Source: Heliopora coerulea (lineage: Eukaryota; Cnidaria; Anthozoa; Scleralcyonacea; Helioporidae). Taken from it: a DNA stretch of 64,000 nt. The stretch is taken from the NCBI GenBank assembly GCA_030142905.1, contig JASJOG010000242.1, forward strand, positions 248,001 to 312,000, given 5' to 3'. Every line of letters starts with the position of its first letter. Positions within the stretch are counted from its first letter, which is position 1. The notes beneath the pieces were generated by a model. The model worked only from the letters and a program-made list of their open reading frames with translations. It did not search any database and was not told where the DNA came from. Position numbers and translations under genes: made by a program. This document shows, in pieces, positions 20,736 through 33,086 of this stretch.

Positions 20736-21276
20736 CTAAGAAAAGAACAGTGATGGTAGGTAGCAGTGTAAGAGGAAAGAATACTGATAATTGGGCTACA
20801 TAACTTGTTGATTATTTGATTACTTCAGAAAATGTTTTCTAATTTCATCATTTGCATATTGCATTTTTTATTTCAAAGGGGAAGGGGGACAGTCCCCCCC
20901 CCCTTCCCTCTAGCTATGATCCCAATAAATTGCTGAAGGGATCTCACCTTGGTAATCATTATTGAATGAGAAAATCAATAAATCTAGTGCAGTCAAGTGG
21001 AGCAAGGGCCCTTGGGATACATGCTTAGGACCATATGTGCAAATTTTCACCATATGCACTCATACACCATCTGGCTACACCCCAGGCAATGGCATAGCTG
21101 TCCTATAGCCCTGCAAAATGTTTCCGTTTTTCTTGGATCTTTTCTTGTTTTGAAATAAGTAAAAGGCCTACAAAAATTACCATTTGTTGTCATGCATTTA
21201 TCAGGTCTGCCATCAGTCAAAAAGCTGGTCACATCCCTGCTTCAAAGCTGGTGGCTTGTACTGTTTTGTAACTTAC

Positions 21277-21430
21277 CAACTGGGCCATATAGATTTCCGA
21301 TCAAACCATTTGGCAAAGCAATGCTTTGAAATTTCAGGGCATGAACCCTTTTATGGCCATTGTACAGAAGTCGCTGATGTTCTCCAGGTCTTGATATAGG
21401 CCTAACGGTACCGTCAACGGTACCGTCATA
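21277..21430 (-). pseudogene. Harbinger transposase, remaining part of 5' exon
   Basis: Contains DGTVRPISRPGEHQRLLYNG then HKRVHALKFQSIALPNGLIG, the region around the first catalytic Asp of the HARBI1/DDE_Tnp_4 family. Donor GTAAGT at 21271-21276. Upstream of DGT the coding sequence is replaced within ~50 bases by the TIR and by short GGTACCGT repeats (21405-21450), so the helix-turn-helix N-terminal half has been deleted. Confidence 0.85.
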
Positions 21431-21450
21431 TAGGCCTAACGGTACCGTAG
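21405..21450. repeat. Short GGTACCGT repeats at transposase deletion junction
   Basis: TAGGCCTAACGGTACCGT occurs twice and GGTACCGTCA several times within about 50 bases, exactly where the transposase coding sequence is cut. They may be a repair or slippage scar. Confidence 0.7.
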
Positions 21451-22333
21451 TCCTCCTTGGGCTACGAAAGTCGTCGTGCATTTCGTTGACGATGCTTAAG
21501 GTCCCTATTCTCGTTTTTAATCCCGCAAATATCCCTCGTGTTTCCAGGCAACGGGTTGTTGGAGACTGGAGACGAGCAACATGGAGGAGAAGTTGGAGAA
21601 GAAGTGCATGTGTTGAAAGCTCTTTGACGGTAATAATGGACAATTTCGAGGATAGAAAGAGAAGAAACTTTTAGTTTTATCTTTCAAAGTTTCGTCAGTC
21701 ATGGTACAGAACATTGTGGCAGCACTGTGGCGTCATTTTAGCGGTCTGAAAGAAAGAAATGTACCAGGTAACTTGTGTGCAGTTTGGCCACTTTGTTCTT
21801 TCTTTATTTGAGTTGGTGATGTTTAGCCTACTGCACTGTTTACTCGAATGAAGTCATTCACAGTTTGGAACGCTCGTTTTTTTCGAATACGTTGTTTTCT
21901 TTTATGCTCATTGCTTGTAATTGAAAATGTAAATTTTTTTGGCGAAGGTTCGCCTTTGTCGTTGCACGTGCAAAGTTGAGTCCAGATGGCATGTTCATTC
22001 TGAAGGCAAAGTCTCGGGATAGTAAGGCTGTCAGTTTACGTTTAATCTAGTATCCGTTTAAACGGATGTTTCATAAACGTTTGAACGTTTGTTTCCAACT
22101 AGCAATTACCTCCCAGGGGGTTAAAGATTGGGCATGAAATTTTGAAGCAAAGCAAAGTTATCTTTTTTTGTTAATATACAATGAACATTAAATAAATTCA
22201 CAATTTAGCATTTTTATTCAAAAGAAATCAACATGTTTACGTAATCTGGCAGCAAGCAACTTTGCTTGTGATTTACAATATTGCCAGCCCGTCAAAAACA
22301 CTCTCTCCGACGGAACAGACGTGGCTGGTATTG

Positions 22334-22592
22334 CGAGGTATTCTATTTCAGAATCATCCTCAGGGTATTATGAAATGAAACTTCACAATTAACCTACACT
22401 GCTGAAGTCAACTGAAAAATGTTGACTCTAGCAGAATTTGGACTCATACCTTTGGGATACCAGTCCGCCTGTTGACTCGATAGCTCAACAGGTAGTGCGG
22501 CGGACCGGCATCCCAAAGGTGCAAGCTCAAATTCTGCTCGAGTCAACATTTTTCAGTTGACTTCAGCAGTGTAGATTAATTGTGAAGTTTCG
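22334..22592. mobile_element. Foldback element with tRNA-like core, inserted in the hAT relic
   Basis: GAAACTTCACAATTAA (about 22377-22392) to about 22475 is mirrored by 22490-22592. The transposase segment TTGCGAGGTATT is duplicated on both sides (about 22322-22333 and 22589-22604), marking a target duplication of about 12 bp. The tRNA-like part is listed separately. The origin may be a SINE inserted with an inverted partial copy. Confidence 0.8.
22474..22544 (+). repeat. tRNA-like SINE head
   Basis: GACTCGA (22474-22480) and TCGAGTC (22538-22544) form a perfect 7-bp acceptor-like stem. TAGCTCAACAGGTAG fits a pol III A box and GGTGCAAGCTCAAATTC a decayed B box. The body is not a normal tRNA cloverleaf and it lies inside a repeat, so I call it tRNA-derived, not a tRNA gene. 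Confidence 0.6.
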
Positions 22593-23243
22593 TTTGCGAG
22601 GTATTTCTGTGCTACTTTTGAAATTGCTGGGAAATGGGAAGCATTTTCTTTCCACCATTGCAGAGGGTTGGTTCCGTTGTCCACTTGAGCAGTCTGCAAG
22701 TATGCTGCGAACTTGTTGACAGAATCCTTAGTTGTGTCTGCATTTTCGCTTGCAGTATTTCTTCAAGAACCTGCAAGCAAAAAGTCCATTCTGGGTGCAG
22801 GTTTGGACTTTTTTGCAACTGGCCCTTCATCAACAATCACTGGTGTGATTTGTTATATTTCTTCCCTGATGGCGTCGAAGGGAGCTGTTCTACTTTCTTG
22901 GTCATCAGTGCTTCATCAGTGCAGAAGCTGTGCTTCAAATCGGATGTTGTTGTTTTTTTAAACAACACAGTAGATGGTAGGATGCTATGTTGCACAATAG
23001 CTTTAACTGATTTTAACCTGTGTCTGTTTCTCTTGTGCTGGCATGTCTGTGATGCAGACTAAACAGTTCTATACGGCAGCAAAAGAGGCTAGCATATACT
23101 GATCATGTGATGGTTTCACACTATTCTTGCTGGTGGATTACTGAAATACTGAGCGTTCTAAAGTTAAACGGTTAAACGTTTAGTCATTTACTAAACAGAT
23201 ATTGGTTTTCTAAATGTTTAACCGTGACAGCCTTACAGGATAG

Positions 23244-26200
23244 TTTCCCTTTTTTCACATTAAAACATATGGTAAACGATTAACCGGCACCTTGTTCTGC
23301 CTCGTTTTTCTTGGGGATGGTAGATTGACACAAAGAAGTCAACCTAAAGCAAGACTTCATACTTCGGTACTCACAGCCTCATGGCATAGTTCTCGAAGTG
23401 CTGACTATTGATGTTTATATATGGGAGGCTGTTTGAATTGATTCTGTTCCAAAAATTAAGGACTTTCCTGACATTTTTTACGGATTTTTTTCATTACTTT
23501 AAGTTTTAACTCGCACCTTTCATTTTTCATATTGTGCTACCTTGGCAAGCAGTTCATTATGGTACATTGTAAGGGTACCATACATTTTACTGTACACATG
23601 AAGGGTTGGCATTCAGCAGTTAGGATATACAGTCAAAGTTATTGGCCATTGTAAGTAAGATTGTTGTTTCCTTAGCATTAATGCAACATGTTAGAGTTGG
23701 AATTAGCTATGGTTCAGATTTGGCATCTGGGCTTTGGGTATGGTAAACTGAAAGGTATGACATAGTACTTCTCTTCTAATTATCTTTGTATATTTGGTTT
23801 TGTATTTTGTAGTTTAATCATAAATCATGGATATGTGCATTCAGTTATCTCACTGCTGACAATCAAAGAGGTTTACAATTGTAGAAGTTGTCGAATAATG
23901 TGGAAGGTAAGAAGTGATTGGGTTTTTGAGTTTGTAAAATTGGTTTACCGTAACCCACTGAGGGGAGAGAGTGCACTTCAGAATTTTATCGTGGCTTATG
24001 CCTGACATTTTTATTCAGCTGAGTGGATGATTGATCGATAACTTTATTTCATGAGGGTAAACATGCAGCAGCAAAGCTGACAAACTTGTGGCCCTGTGAA
24101 CTTTGTAAACCTATTTGGGAGAAAGGGAGCCCCTTTACAATTGTTATTGTGGCAAATGCCTAATGCTCTTGCTCAACTGGGTGAGATGTCTGCTTCTTGA
24201 TGAATTAGTGACCAACTTGGTTATTTCCTTTTCTAATTTTGATGTGGCTTTAAGGTATTGTGCAAGAGAATGTATGTTTTTTTTTTTCATCAAGAAGAGT
24301 TTTGAAGTTCAATTACAAAGTGTAAGATTTACCATGTCAACTTATTGTCTGTAATATAACAATAAAAAGCAAATATGCTATGATATCATATGACCTTGAT
24401 GAGCATGGAACAAATTTTTGTTAGACAAACTGAGTTTACCTTTATTCAGACCATTCTAAAATAAATGTTTTAATTAATCAAAACAAAAAAGTGGGCTAAA
24501 CACAGTATAATGTCAGTGTATTGTATCATACATGTACCAAAGCCATGTTATCCATGCAATTAAGCAGTGATGTCACTGAGTTCTTGCAAATTGAAAATTA
24601 AGGAATGTCAAAAAGAAATGACTGGTTGTCCCATTAGATGAATAGTTTTACAGACTTAGAGAAATGAATATGACATTGCAATGCTCAGTCTCTTAGAGTA
24701 AGTCTCTCAATCAGACACTTAGAGCAAAAACAAAAGTAAAAAAAAAAAAAAAAAACCCAGAATGGAACAGTGAATCTGCTGTCATCGTGTGTTTGGTGAG
24801 AGTTTCATTTTATTTTTCAAGCTATTTCACTGCTTGCTTGTTTTGATTGTAGTTGACAACCCTGTTCTTTAGGGTTGGAGTTTGTGTCTTTGATGAGTAA
24901 AATCCTCCAGTATTAGCCAGAGTAAAATATCAAAGTGTGCCCTTGGCTTTTAATGGGGATGACTATGTAAAATTGCAAATTTATCTGGATATAAGTTACA
25001 AAGTGACATTGTTATTAATTATACATAATAGAGAATATCACAAATGATGCATCTGAAAATCAGTGAGTAGCAGGGCTCATATATCTGACAAGCAAAATAC
25101 CAAAGCCCACCCTTATCCCTTAATAGATTAATGAAATATGCTGCTAAACAAGGAATTTTTTATTATACCAATTCTCAATTTTTAGCCACAAAAAATAAAA
25201 TTATTAATGATTTGGTTTTCAGCAAATACTGGGAAAATTGTCCATTATTAAATATCAGACCAAACTTTGCCTTAGATGCACTTTATCAAGCAATTAAAAT
25301 GTTGATTACTGCAAAACAGGAAAAGGCCTGGGATAAGAGAAATATAACTGGGTCTGACAGCTTACACATGCCTTCATATAAATATAGATTTAGACTGTAT
25401 CTTGTGAAAAATAAAATTGCATTATAGAGTACTGGGCACAGTTTTTTCTTGTGCTTTTTTCCCCTTGATTGACTCATTCAGTAAATCAATCCAGTCATTT
25501 ACAATCTAATTTAAATTGTTTGCCCCATTGCAGGTTCCTGTAGATGCTTCAGTCATTCTTGTATGAATCTTTGAAAAATATATAAAACTTGGACTAACCA
25601 CAGTAAAAAGAGGAAAGTGACATACAAATGGAAAACAATCCAGAAGCTTTTGTAAAGTGGATCTGGGATTACAGAATAATATTGCTTCAAATTGACTTTA
25701 CATCCAGGTACCTGATTAAATTTGTTTAAAATGCCAGATTATAAAATAGGGCTGATTTGTTTTGGCAAAATTTCTTAAATGGAAGTATTACTAAATTAGT
25801 AAAATCAGTTGGCAATTTCTGATGTAGACTCAAGGTAGTATACTGCATTTTCATATTGCAGATTGTTACTATAATTTTGTTTCTTTGAAGATAAATGAAA
25901 CAAAGAGAAAGAACATTTATTGGAAGATGATACAAGTGTCTTGATACTGACTATTTTTCTATAATTTATACCCATATGACTATTCAAAGAAATAACTCAG
26001 CCCTATTATAAAACCTCTGACAATAGCATGCTGTAAATTATATAAAGGCAGCTTCAAAAAATACAAAATAAAACAAACCATGAAAGGAGTAGTCCAGTCA
26101 CTCAGTGCATCAAATACAATTAAATTGACAACAACATGTTCTATTTGTTGCATTGTAGTCTCATTTTGGGCACCTTGATGATTTTCCATCAATTTTGTTT

Positions 26201-28881
26201 TATTTTTTATTACCTACAAAGTTTGGTTGATGTCAAATGACATTGTGTTAGTTAAAAGCATTATGATTATCAGCCATTTTTTATAAGTGCTGTTGAGCAA
26301 GGTAGCTATAAAGCCATCTGAATAAATGCCATATACACTAGATGTCAAAGCTAGCTGTTCCCAGTGGGTGAAATCTCAACAATGTAAGATAAGTCTATTG
26401 GGAAAAAGTCATTAGTGAGCCCCAGCATTGACTTGCTGATGGGCAATAAAAAGAAACAATGGCAATATGTGGCAATGAATGGTTTCTCAAAAAATTTTAA
26501 TGATTAGGGCATCTCAAAAATGGAAACAAGCAATACCACATGTGCTTCAGCAATTTTGAAAATTTTTATCCCTCTTGATGAAGAGATGCAAGCACATGAT
26601 ATTTGAATCTGAAGGATTTTCCCTAAGATATGAGATAGTTTGGTAAGTTACTTGAAATATTGCAGTGGAAAAATGTAATTTTTTTCAGCCAGTGAACAAA
26701 ACGTGACCTTCATTGTGTTTCATTGGCATAGTTGGTCATCGAAAATTTGTTTTGAGTCATTGCCTTGTATAAGCAGTCTGTATAGAAGTGGTGGTTATTG
26801 TATCTAAGAAGTAATGCACAGGACTACATGTTTAACTGACATATCTCAAGGAAGTATCCATTGCTCCAAACTCACTTGAAAGTATTTATTATCGTCCTGA
26901 AAACTTTACCCTGACAGAAGAGGATTTTGGATTTCCATTCTTCCTTATAAGATTAAATTGTGGAGAGGATTGATGTCAAGTTAGATTTTCACCATGTACA
27001 TGTATCTTCAGAAACAGAAAAACAACCTCCAAACTCAACTGATTATAAATATTTTGTCCAACCTGCAAAAGAAATTTTATCTCCACTCATGTCTTAGGTT
27101 ATTTTGTGTTTGAACCTTCTGCTTTTTTGAGGACTTCTTTTTCTTTATGTGGAACTTGATTGTAACCTGTTGACAGAACACATTTGATGTGGTCAATATT
27201 GTGCATGACGTATTGTAAAGGGAAAGTTTGTTTTTGATTTCTTTTGGGTTAGGGTTAGGATAACTTTAAGTTCTCACAACGAGGAAACCCATCCCTTTGG
27301 GGAGCATGGCTGAGATGGACGTATGCCAAACGCACTACACATTGCACTTTCTCTTCTCATGTGAGTCAACTTGCCCTTCAGGATACACGTATTCTTCATG
27401 AAGACAGGCTGGCTTATTGTTACCTTAGCATGTCCAAGGGGGACCAAAAAATGATCTATTTCTTTTATATTATCCCATGCCTACATTGACTCATAGAATG
27501 TGTTCTGGTGATGGTTTCCCTTTAAGTCTGAAGAACTAAAATTTGAGAACTTGGACAAATATAAAGCCCAAAAATTATGTTTTTTGAAGTTTCATAAATG
27601 CATAACCTGTCCAGCTTGATTTAAAATGTTGTAACAGTATGAGTATGCACGGTTCAGCTTGAAAGTTAAGGAGCTGGTGGTATAGTTTTCACTGTGTAAA
27701 TGGTTTGATATGAGGTAAACAACACTGACAGACATTTCATGCAACAATCCCTTACCAAACTGTGTACAGTATCTCCAGATTAATGAAATGGGAAATCAGT
27801 GCCTAGGGGAAAAAAATTCTAAACTGGGCACTGTATTTATAAGGAGTAAAATATTAATTTATTACTTAGAGTTTGTTGATTTTGTTATAATGGAATAAAG
27901 TACTTGAAAAGAAATGCTGGAGCAAACTACAAGCCATGATTTGTTTTTAAGCATCCTGTCTCCTCTGTCTTTATTGCATCATGTCTTTTCAATTTATTCG
28001 TAGAATTCAATGGTTTACTGTAATACCATTTAGAAAGAACCTGTTAAGGTGGTAGTGCCTCACTCCACTGACTTAATGAAACCATCTGCTGTCAGCCAGA
28101 ATAAAATTCTGAAGTGTACCCTTGTCTTTTAATGGTTAGTTAATGTGGCAGAAAAGTATTCATATTGCTGACCACTGCAAATTACTGTTTTGCTTGTTAA
28201 TTCCTACCATTTGCATCAGCTAAATTTATTTTTAAAGCTGTCTTCTAAAAACAGACTTATGGCTATGTCATATCTGGTTAGTGTTCTCAATAGTTAGTTA
28301 ATAGATAATTACTGAGGCATGCGACATTACTTGATATAATGTGGGCAGTAGGCTGAAGTTATTATTTGTTATAATTACGGACCCTTTCCAAAACCCAGTA
28401 GAAAAACTTGACTTGCATAATTTTGCTGATATAATGCAGAGTGAAAACAATAAGTTTTGACATGGGTCAGTAATTATTTATTGTTCTTGCTACATTTAAT
28501 GGTTACTTGGTGGTTCGGAGTGATAAAGAATTTGATGTTGCTAGTAAAAATTAAAGGCCATTTTCCTTGGTCTCTTCTGCAGAGGTTCTCATGGTTGGAG
28601 TAGGTAGCTGAGTATATTAGTCTGCTTGCAATACCACTATGCCATTGACAGACTGCACAGCTATCTGCTCTGATGATTAGAAAGTAACTCTGCAAAGGAA
28701 AGTTTTCATCTAAATTGAACATTTAAGCTGCCAAGCAATGTTAAAATTACTCAACACTAAAGTGATAGTTCAGTAACTGCCCAATCTCATGACTCACTGA
28801 CAATGAACTGTATTTTAATGAAATTTGACATCAAAATGGTCACTCAACATTATGTTTGGGAAAAGGTTTATTACTATTTAA
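23244..28881. other. Long non-coding, AT-rich stretch
   Basis: No convincing gene in 5.6 kb. The longest frame (25131-25427, plus) has no recognisable domain and random-looking composition. Two diverged copies of a unit around CCAGAGTAAAATATCAAAGT (about 24918) and CCAGAATAAAATTCTGAAGT (about 28097) show that some of it is old repeat. It could be intron or intergenic DNA. Confidence 0.55.
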
Positions 28882-28984
28882 CAATTAGATTATGAGCTTG
28901 AGATTTCTATGAGGTGATAGTTGAAGAGGGCGAAACCTGAGTCAACTATCACATCATAGAAATCAAGACCAAATAATCTAATTG
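28882..28984. repeat. Small foldback (hairpin MITE-like)
   Basis: CAATTAGATTATGAGCTTGA...GGTGATAGTTGA is mirrored by TCAACTATCACATCATAGAA...TAATCTAATTG, arms of about 43 bases around an 18-base loop. No ORF. Confidence 0.85.
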
Positions 28985-29235
28985 TTTTAGCAGAAACACA
29001 CTTTGCAAAGAACATTTTTTGTCTTCTCAGGGATTGCACTTTCACGTAAGCATTCTATTTCATCTTCAGAAAAGGTCATTTTACATATCAAGGATGTTAG
29101 ATGAACACTTGTCAGCCCCTGCATAAGCAGGGGAAACGGCTGTAAAATGACTGTTGTTGTTGTATACTTTATTGACATTGTGTCTGCCACAGTAGCAGCA
29201 CATAATATTTAACTTGAACCTTAGCCCACCATCTT

Positions 29236-29300
29236 AGTCTTGGTAGCTCAATGGTTAGAGCTTTGTACTGGTTATCAAAAGGTTGCATGGCTGACCTGTA
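29236..29300 (+). repeat. tRNA-derived (SINE-like) fragment
   Basis: GGTAGCTCAATGGTTAGAGC is a good pol III A box in tRNA context; the B-box region that follows (GGTTGCATGGCTGACC) is degraded. No acceptor stem is clear. Confidence 0.4.
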
Positions 29301-30693
29301 TGGGGCTTAGAAATTGCTTTCTTGAAGTACCAACTTGATGGACATTTATCAGCCACCTCCAAGCTCACACATGAGTAAAATAATATATCATTAAACATCA
29401 TTATCAACATATTCTCTTGGCTGTCACATGGGGAGCACGTATTTTGAACCAAAAACCCCAGCTCAACATCTGATTCTGGCAAGTTCAATGATTAAAGCAT
29501 TGTCTTCAATGCCTGTCTAGGGGTTGGGGGGTTGCAATCCTTGCTGTTTTAATGGGTGGTCTTATGTACGCTCTGTTAGCAAGTTTGTTTCTTTCCCCCA
29601 ATGCCACACAGACCTACTTCATTTAAAATTATCTAAATCACGTCGATGGTGCCTTGATATATCCCCTCAACCTCTCTCCTTCGAAACTCCTGGTGGTGCC
29701 CCCGTACAAGTAACTTGTAACTGAAGCTAGATCCAACTACACAGGAAGACGTTAGCTCAATTTAAACTTCACGACATGTTAGGTAAGATTCCCCCTCTGC
29801 TTAGCAATAACGAGCTTTGTCATTTTGTCGCTAAAGTTTTCACCCTAGAAACAAATTACTACAGCAGTCTACCACAAAAATTTGAGTTAATACCTAGTTT
29901 TAAATCTCCCAATGTAATTCCAATGTCTTATCGGATAAATACAAAATATCCTGGGCACCTGAAGAGAAAGACGACTGCAGATAAATGCAAGAGAAATGTC
30001 CAAAATCTTAACGACGTAGTGACACCACTAGGTAAAATGACAAAGACGTCGCTGTTACTGTAACTTCTAGTTACCTGTTTCTGGCTTCGGTTTCGTTTAG
30101 CGGTTGGCCATTTCTTCGAAGAAAGTTAATCAAAAAGGTGGAAGTAAACGTGTGAATCTCGTGTGCAATATTGTACAAGAAAGACCATTGTGCATTCATT
30201 CGGAACTGGGTGTGGCAGCCAAACTCCTCGCAAAACAAACTTACCCAGCATGTTCGGTCGCTTCTTGTCAAGTCCACGATGTTTTACAAATTGTAGATAA
30301 GTTCTAGGGAGGACTGTGAGCGTCAAAATCGTAAAGAGAAGGAAAATGCGAAGGTTACTAAACTGAACAGAGGCGACGAACAACAGCCACGTGCGTTAAC
30401 TTTATCGGCCGTAGAATTTCTTTAGAACTTCCTTCCTTCCGTAGAACACAAGATAGAACAAGTAGGTTTATCAAACTTACCTCGTTAATTTCTCGATCAT
30501 TTTCAGCTACACCGAAGTCGTTGAAGGACTTAAGTTTTGGAAATAAGGACGATCTGTAGAACATCCATCTTCTCGCTTCTCTTCTTCGTCAAGTTGTACC
30601 GCTGGTCGAAAGAAACGACATAAAACGCACTCAACGTAAATTCCCAAGAGAGTGTAAGTGACTTTCTTTGTAAAGGTTTTCCAATCAAGATAA
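29301..30693. other. No gene recognised
   Basis: Mixed-composition DNA with several overlapping short frames on both strands (29776-30063 plus; 30126-30383 minus), none with a domain, signal peptide or convincing splice sites. Confidence 0.5.
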
Positions 30694-30708
30694 CTAAGTG
30701 ACCATGAA

Positions 30709-32769
30709 ATGATTGGTTGTATACGGAAATTAAATAATGTTAAATATCATCCTAAAGTGATATCATGCAGAAATTATGCAAATTACAATCAACAGTTATT
30801 TCTAAATGACTTATCTTCCAATAGTTTCGAACAAATTTATACAACATCCTGTGTTAATAAGGCTTGTGAATCCCTTCAGAATATTCTTATGCAGTGCATT
30901 GATAAGCATGTCCCATGTATAACAAAGAAGGTTAAAGGAAGATCATGCCCTTGGTTGACTTCTGATGTTAAAAGAGAAATGAACGTTAGAGATCAATTCC
31001 TTCGGAAAGCACGGCGTACAAATCGTGAGGTGGATTGGTCATCATATAAATGCCAAAGGAATAGAGTGACAGGCCTTGTGAAGAAATGTAAGAGCAATTA
31101 CTATCGGCAACTTTTAAATGACAGTGCTGGCTCTCCTGATAAATTTTGGTCAACGATCAAAAAATTGTATCCCACAAAGAAAACAACACAGTTGGGATCA
31201 GCTCTTCGAATAAATGATTCGTTAATTACAGATGAGAACCATATTGCAAATGAATTTTGTGCTTATTTTACCAACAGTGCTGCTACCTTGAAAGCAAAAT
31301 CTTTTCAAATTTGTGATTCCATCTGGAGGAGATTTGTTCCCGAAACGATACCATATGCGAAGAAAAAATTTTGTTTTAGAGCTGTCACCGAATTGGAAAT
31401 CTTAAAAGAGCTAAAGAAATTGAATCGTAGAAAGGCAACTGGATTAGACAATCTTCCTTCAGGTTTGTTGAAAGACGCGGCCCCAGTTATTGCAAAGTCA
31501 TTGGCTCATATTATTAACTTATCTTTAGACACAAGCGTCATTCCCACAAGGTGGAAATTAGCCAAATTGTTACCTGTGTTTAAATCCGGCTTAACCTCCG
31601 AGACAGACAATTACAGACCCATATCGGTGCTTCCTGTTCTATCAAAAATTATGGAAAGGATTGTTTATAAGCAGTTAATGTTCCATCTTGAGAGTCAAAA
31701 CTTACTGTTTGATAAACAATTTGGTTTTCGGGCAAATCGTTCGACGGCATTGGCAATGACTTATTTTACAGATTATATTAGGAAACAAGCAGAATCTGGA
31801 AAACTCACTGGAGCTGTATTTGTTGATTTATCAAAAGCCTTTGACACTGTCAGTCATTCAGGCCTATTAAATAAATTGTCGTCATATGGAGTACAAGATA
31901 AGGAACTAGATTGGTTTACTAATTACCTGTTTTTTCGGAAGCAAGTTGTTCTATTTAAAGATAAATTCTCTGAGCCATATCCAGTATATTCGGGTGTCCC
32001 ACAGGGCAGTATCCTAGGCCCAATATTATTTCTTATTCATCTGAACGATGCCCATAAAATTTTAAAAACCTGTAAAATGATCACTTATGCTGACGATATG
32101 GTTGTATTTACTTCTTCCAGTGACTGTGATGTTATCGAGAAAACAATAAATCAGGATATTAACTTATTATCTCAGTGGCTCCAAAACAATGAGATGATTA
32201 TCAACCTTAAAAAGGGGAAAACGGAAGCTATGCTTTTTGGGACTGCGAGGAGACTAGACTTACATGGTAAAGAACTTACCATTTTTATAAATGGAACTCC
32301 AGTTAATGCAACAACAAAGTATAAATATTTGGGAGTTGATCTTGACTCTACATTAAATTACTCTGGTCACTTTGGCAAAGTTTACAAGAAAGCAGCTGGG
32401 AGAGTTAACTTGCTACGGAAAATTCGTCATCTCATTGACATGGATACTGCTGAAAGAATATATAGATCTATGATTGTGCCCCTCTTTACTTATTGTGGAT
32501 CAATAAGTCTTGGTTGTTCAGAAACCCATAAAAGTGCAGTACAAAGTATTGAACGCCGAGCTAAAAAAGTGATTGCTTTGGGATTGCCGTTACAGAATAT
32601 AGATCTCAAAATTCCATCCATAGAAGCCCAAATTAAGAAAAGTACTTGTTTGTTTGTTTTTGACTGTTTAAATAATCATGTGTGTACCCCTTTTAAAGAT
32701 TACTTCTTATGCCACAGTCATGGAACAAATACTAGAAATAATGATAACTGTTCAACTGCCAAAAATTAA
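30709..32769 (+). pseudogene. LINE ORF2 protein: linker, reverse transcriptase, C-terminal part; frameshifted near the end
   Basis: 686 residues. RT blocks are in order: RRKATGLDNLPSGLLK (~block 1), NYRPISVLPVLSKIMERIV (~305-325), QFGFRANRSTALAM, VFVDLSKAFDTVSH, YSGVPQGSILGP and the catalytic TYADDMVVFT (~465). After the RT comes a thumb-like region (KYKYLGVDLDSTLNY) and a C-terminal helical part. The endonuclease is missing except its last residues, so the copy cannot nick DNA. Near 32750 a one-base shift moves the true end into the frame 32678-32896 (LPKIKLEFGRRGFYFLGASV), so the first frame stops early at 32769. The RT core is otherwise intact, suggesting a fairly recent insertion. Confidence 0.9.
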
Positions 32770-33019
32770 ACTGGAATTTGGTCGTCGTGGTTTTTATTTT
32801 TTAGGTGCTTCAGTTTTTAATAGTTTGTCAGTTGAGTCACGAGATATTAAATCTAGGGTCTTGTTTAGCAAGGCTCTTGATGAAGAATTCTTTTAATTTT
32901 TATTAGGAGTTTATTGATTTTAGCTATCTTTTTATATTATTTGTAATTTTTTTTACAGGACCTCTTTGATAACAGTGCTTTTATGCGCTGATGAGTTTTT
33001 ATCCTGTATAAATATTCGA

Positions 33020-33086
<67 letters not shown>
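33020..33086. repeat. (AAT)n microsatellite, LINE tail
   Basis: About 22 uninterrupted AAT units directly after the LINE 3' end. Confidence 0.95.

Larger units (their letters stand above)
18012..21506. mobile_element. PIF/Harbinger DNA transposon, internally deleted
   Basis: Terminal inverted repeats: AGGGACCTTAAGCATTGACA at 18012-18031, with matching sequence ending GCTTAAGGTCCCT at 21494-21506; similarity continues about 36 bases (CGTCAACGAAAT.GCACGACGAC on the inner side). Both ends are flanked by ATT (18009-18011, 21507-21509), fitting a 3-bp target duplication. Inside are the two genes expected of Harbinger: a Myb/SANT-like DNA-binding protein on plus and a DDE transposase on minus, converging. 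The transposase lacks its N-terminus and the Myb gene has two stops, so it is not autonomous. Confidence 0.92.
22230..22960 (-). pseudogene. hAT transposase C-terminal (dimerisation) remnant, interrupted
   Basis: On minus, the 22600-22800 region reads NPLQWWKENASHFPAISKVA, and beyond the nested foldback 22230-22335 reads AIPATSVPSERVFLTGWQYC. These are the conserved hAT dimerisation signature (WW..N...FP....A..YL.IPATS.PSERVF). Frame breaks and a stop lie between 22800 and 22960. Only C-terminal parts are seen; the DDE domain is missing. Confidence 0.8.
22023..23235. mobile_element. Short hAT-family transposon with 8-bp flanking repeat
   Basis: Ends TAAGGCTGTCA (22023-22033) and TGACAGCCTTA (23225-23235) are inverted repeats. 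Flanking octamers CGGGATAG (22015-22022) and CAGGATAG (23236-23243) differ at one base, the 8-bp target duplication expected of hAT. The interior encodes the end of a hAT transposase on minus, interrupted by a nested element. Only 1.2 kb, so most of the transposase is gone. Confidence 0.88.
30694..33086 (+). mobile_element. LINE (non-LTR retrotransposon), 5'-truncated, with (AAT)n tail
   Basis: The element begins abruptly at the LSDHE end motif of the apurinic-type endonuclease (30694-30708), continues through the reverse transcriptase and ends in an AAT microsatellite (33020-33086). 5' truncation and a simple-repeat tail are usual for LINEs. The clade was not determined. Confidence 0.9.

Noticed and set aside
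22474..22544. Functional tRNA gene
   Set aside because: The D, anticodon and T arms do not fold as a standard tRNA and the sequence is inside an inverted repeat with a target duplication.
25131..25427. 98-residue plus frame in the long non-coding stretch
   Set aside because: No domain, no splice or promoter context, AT-driven codons; most likely chance.
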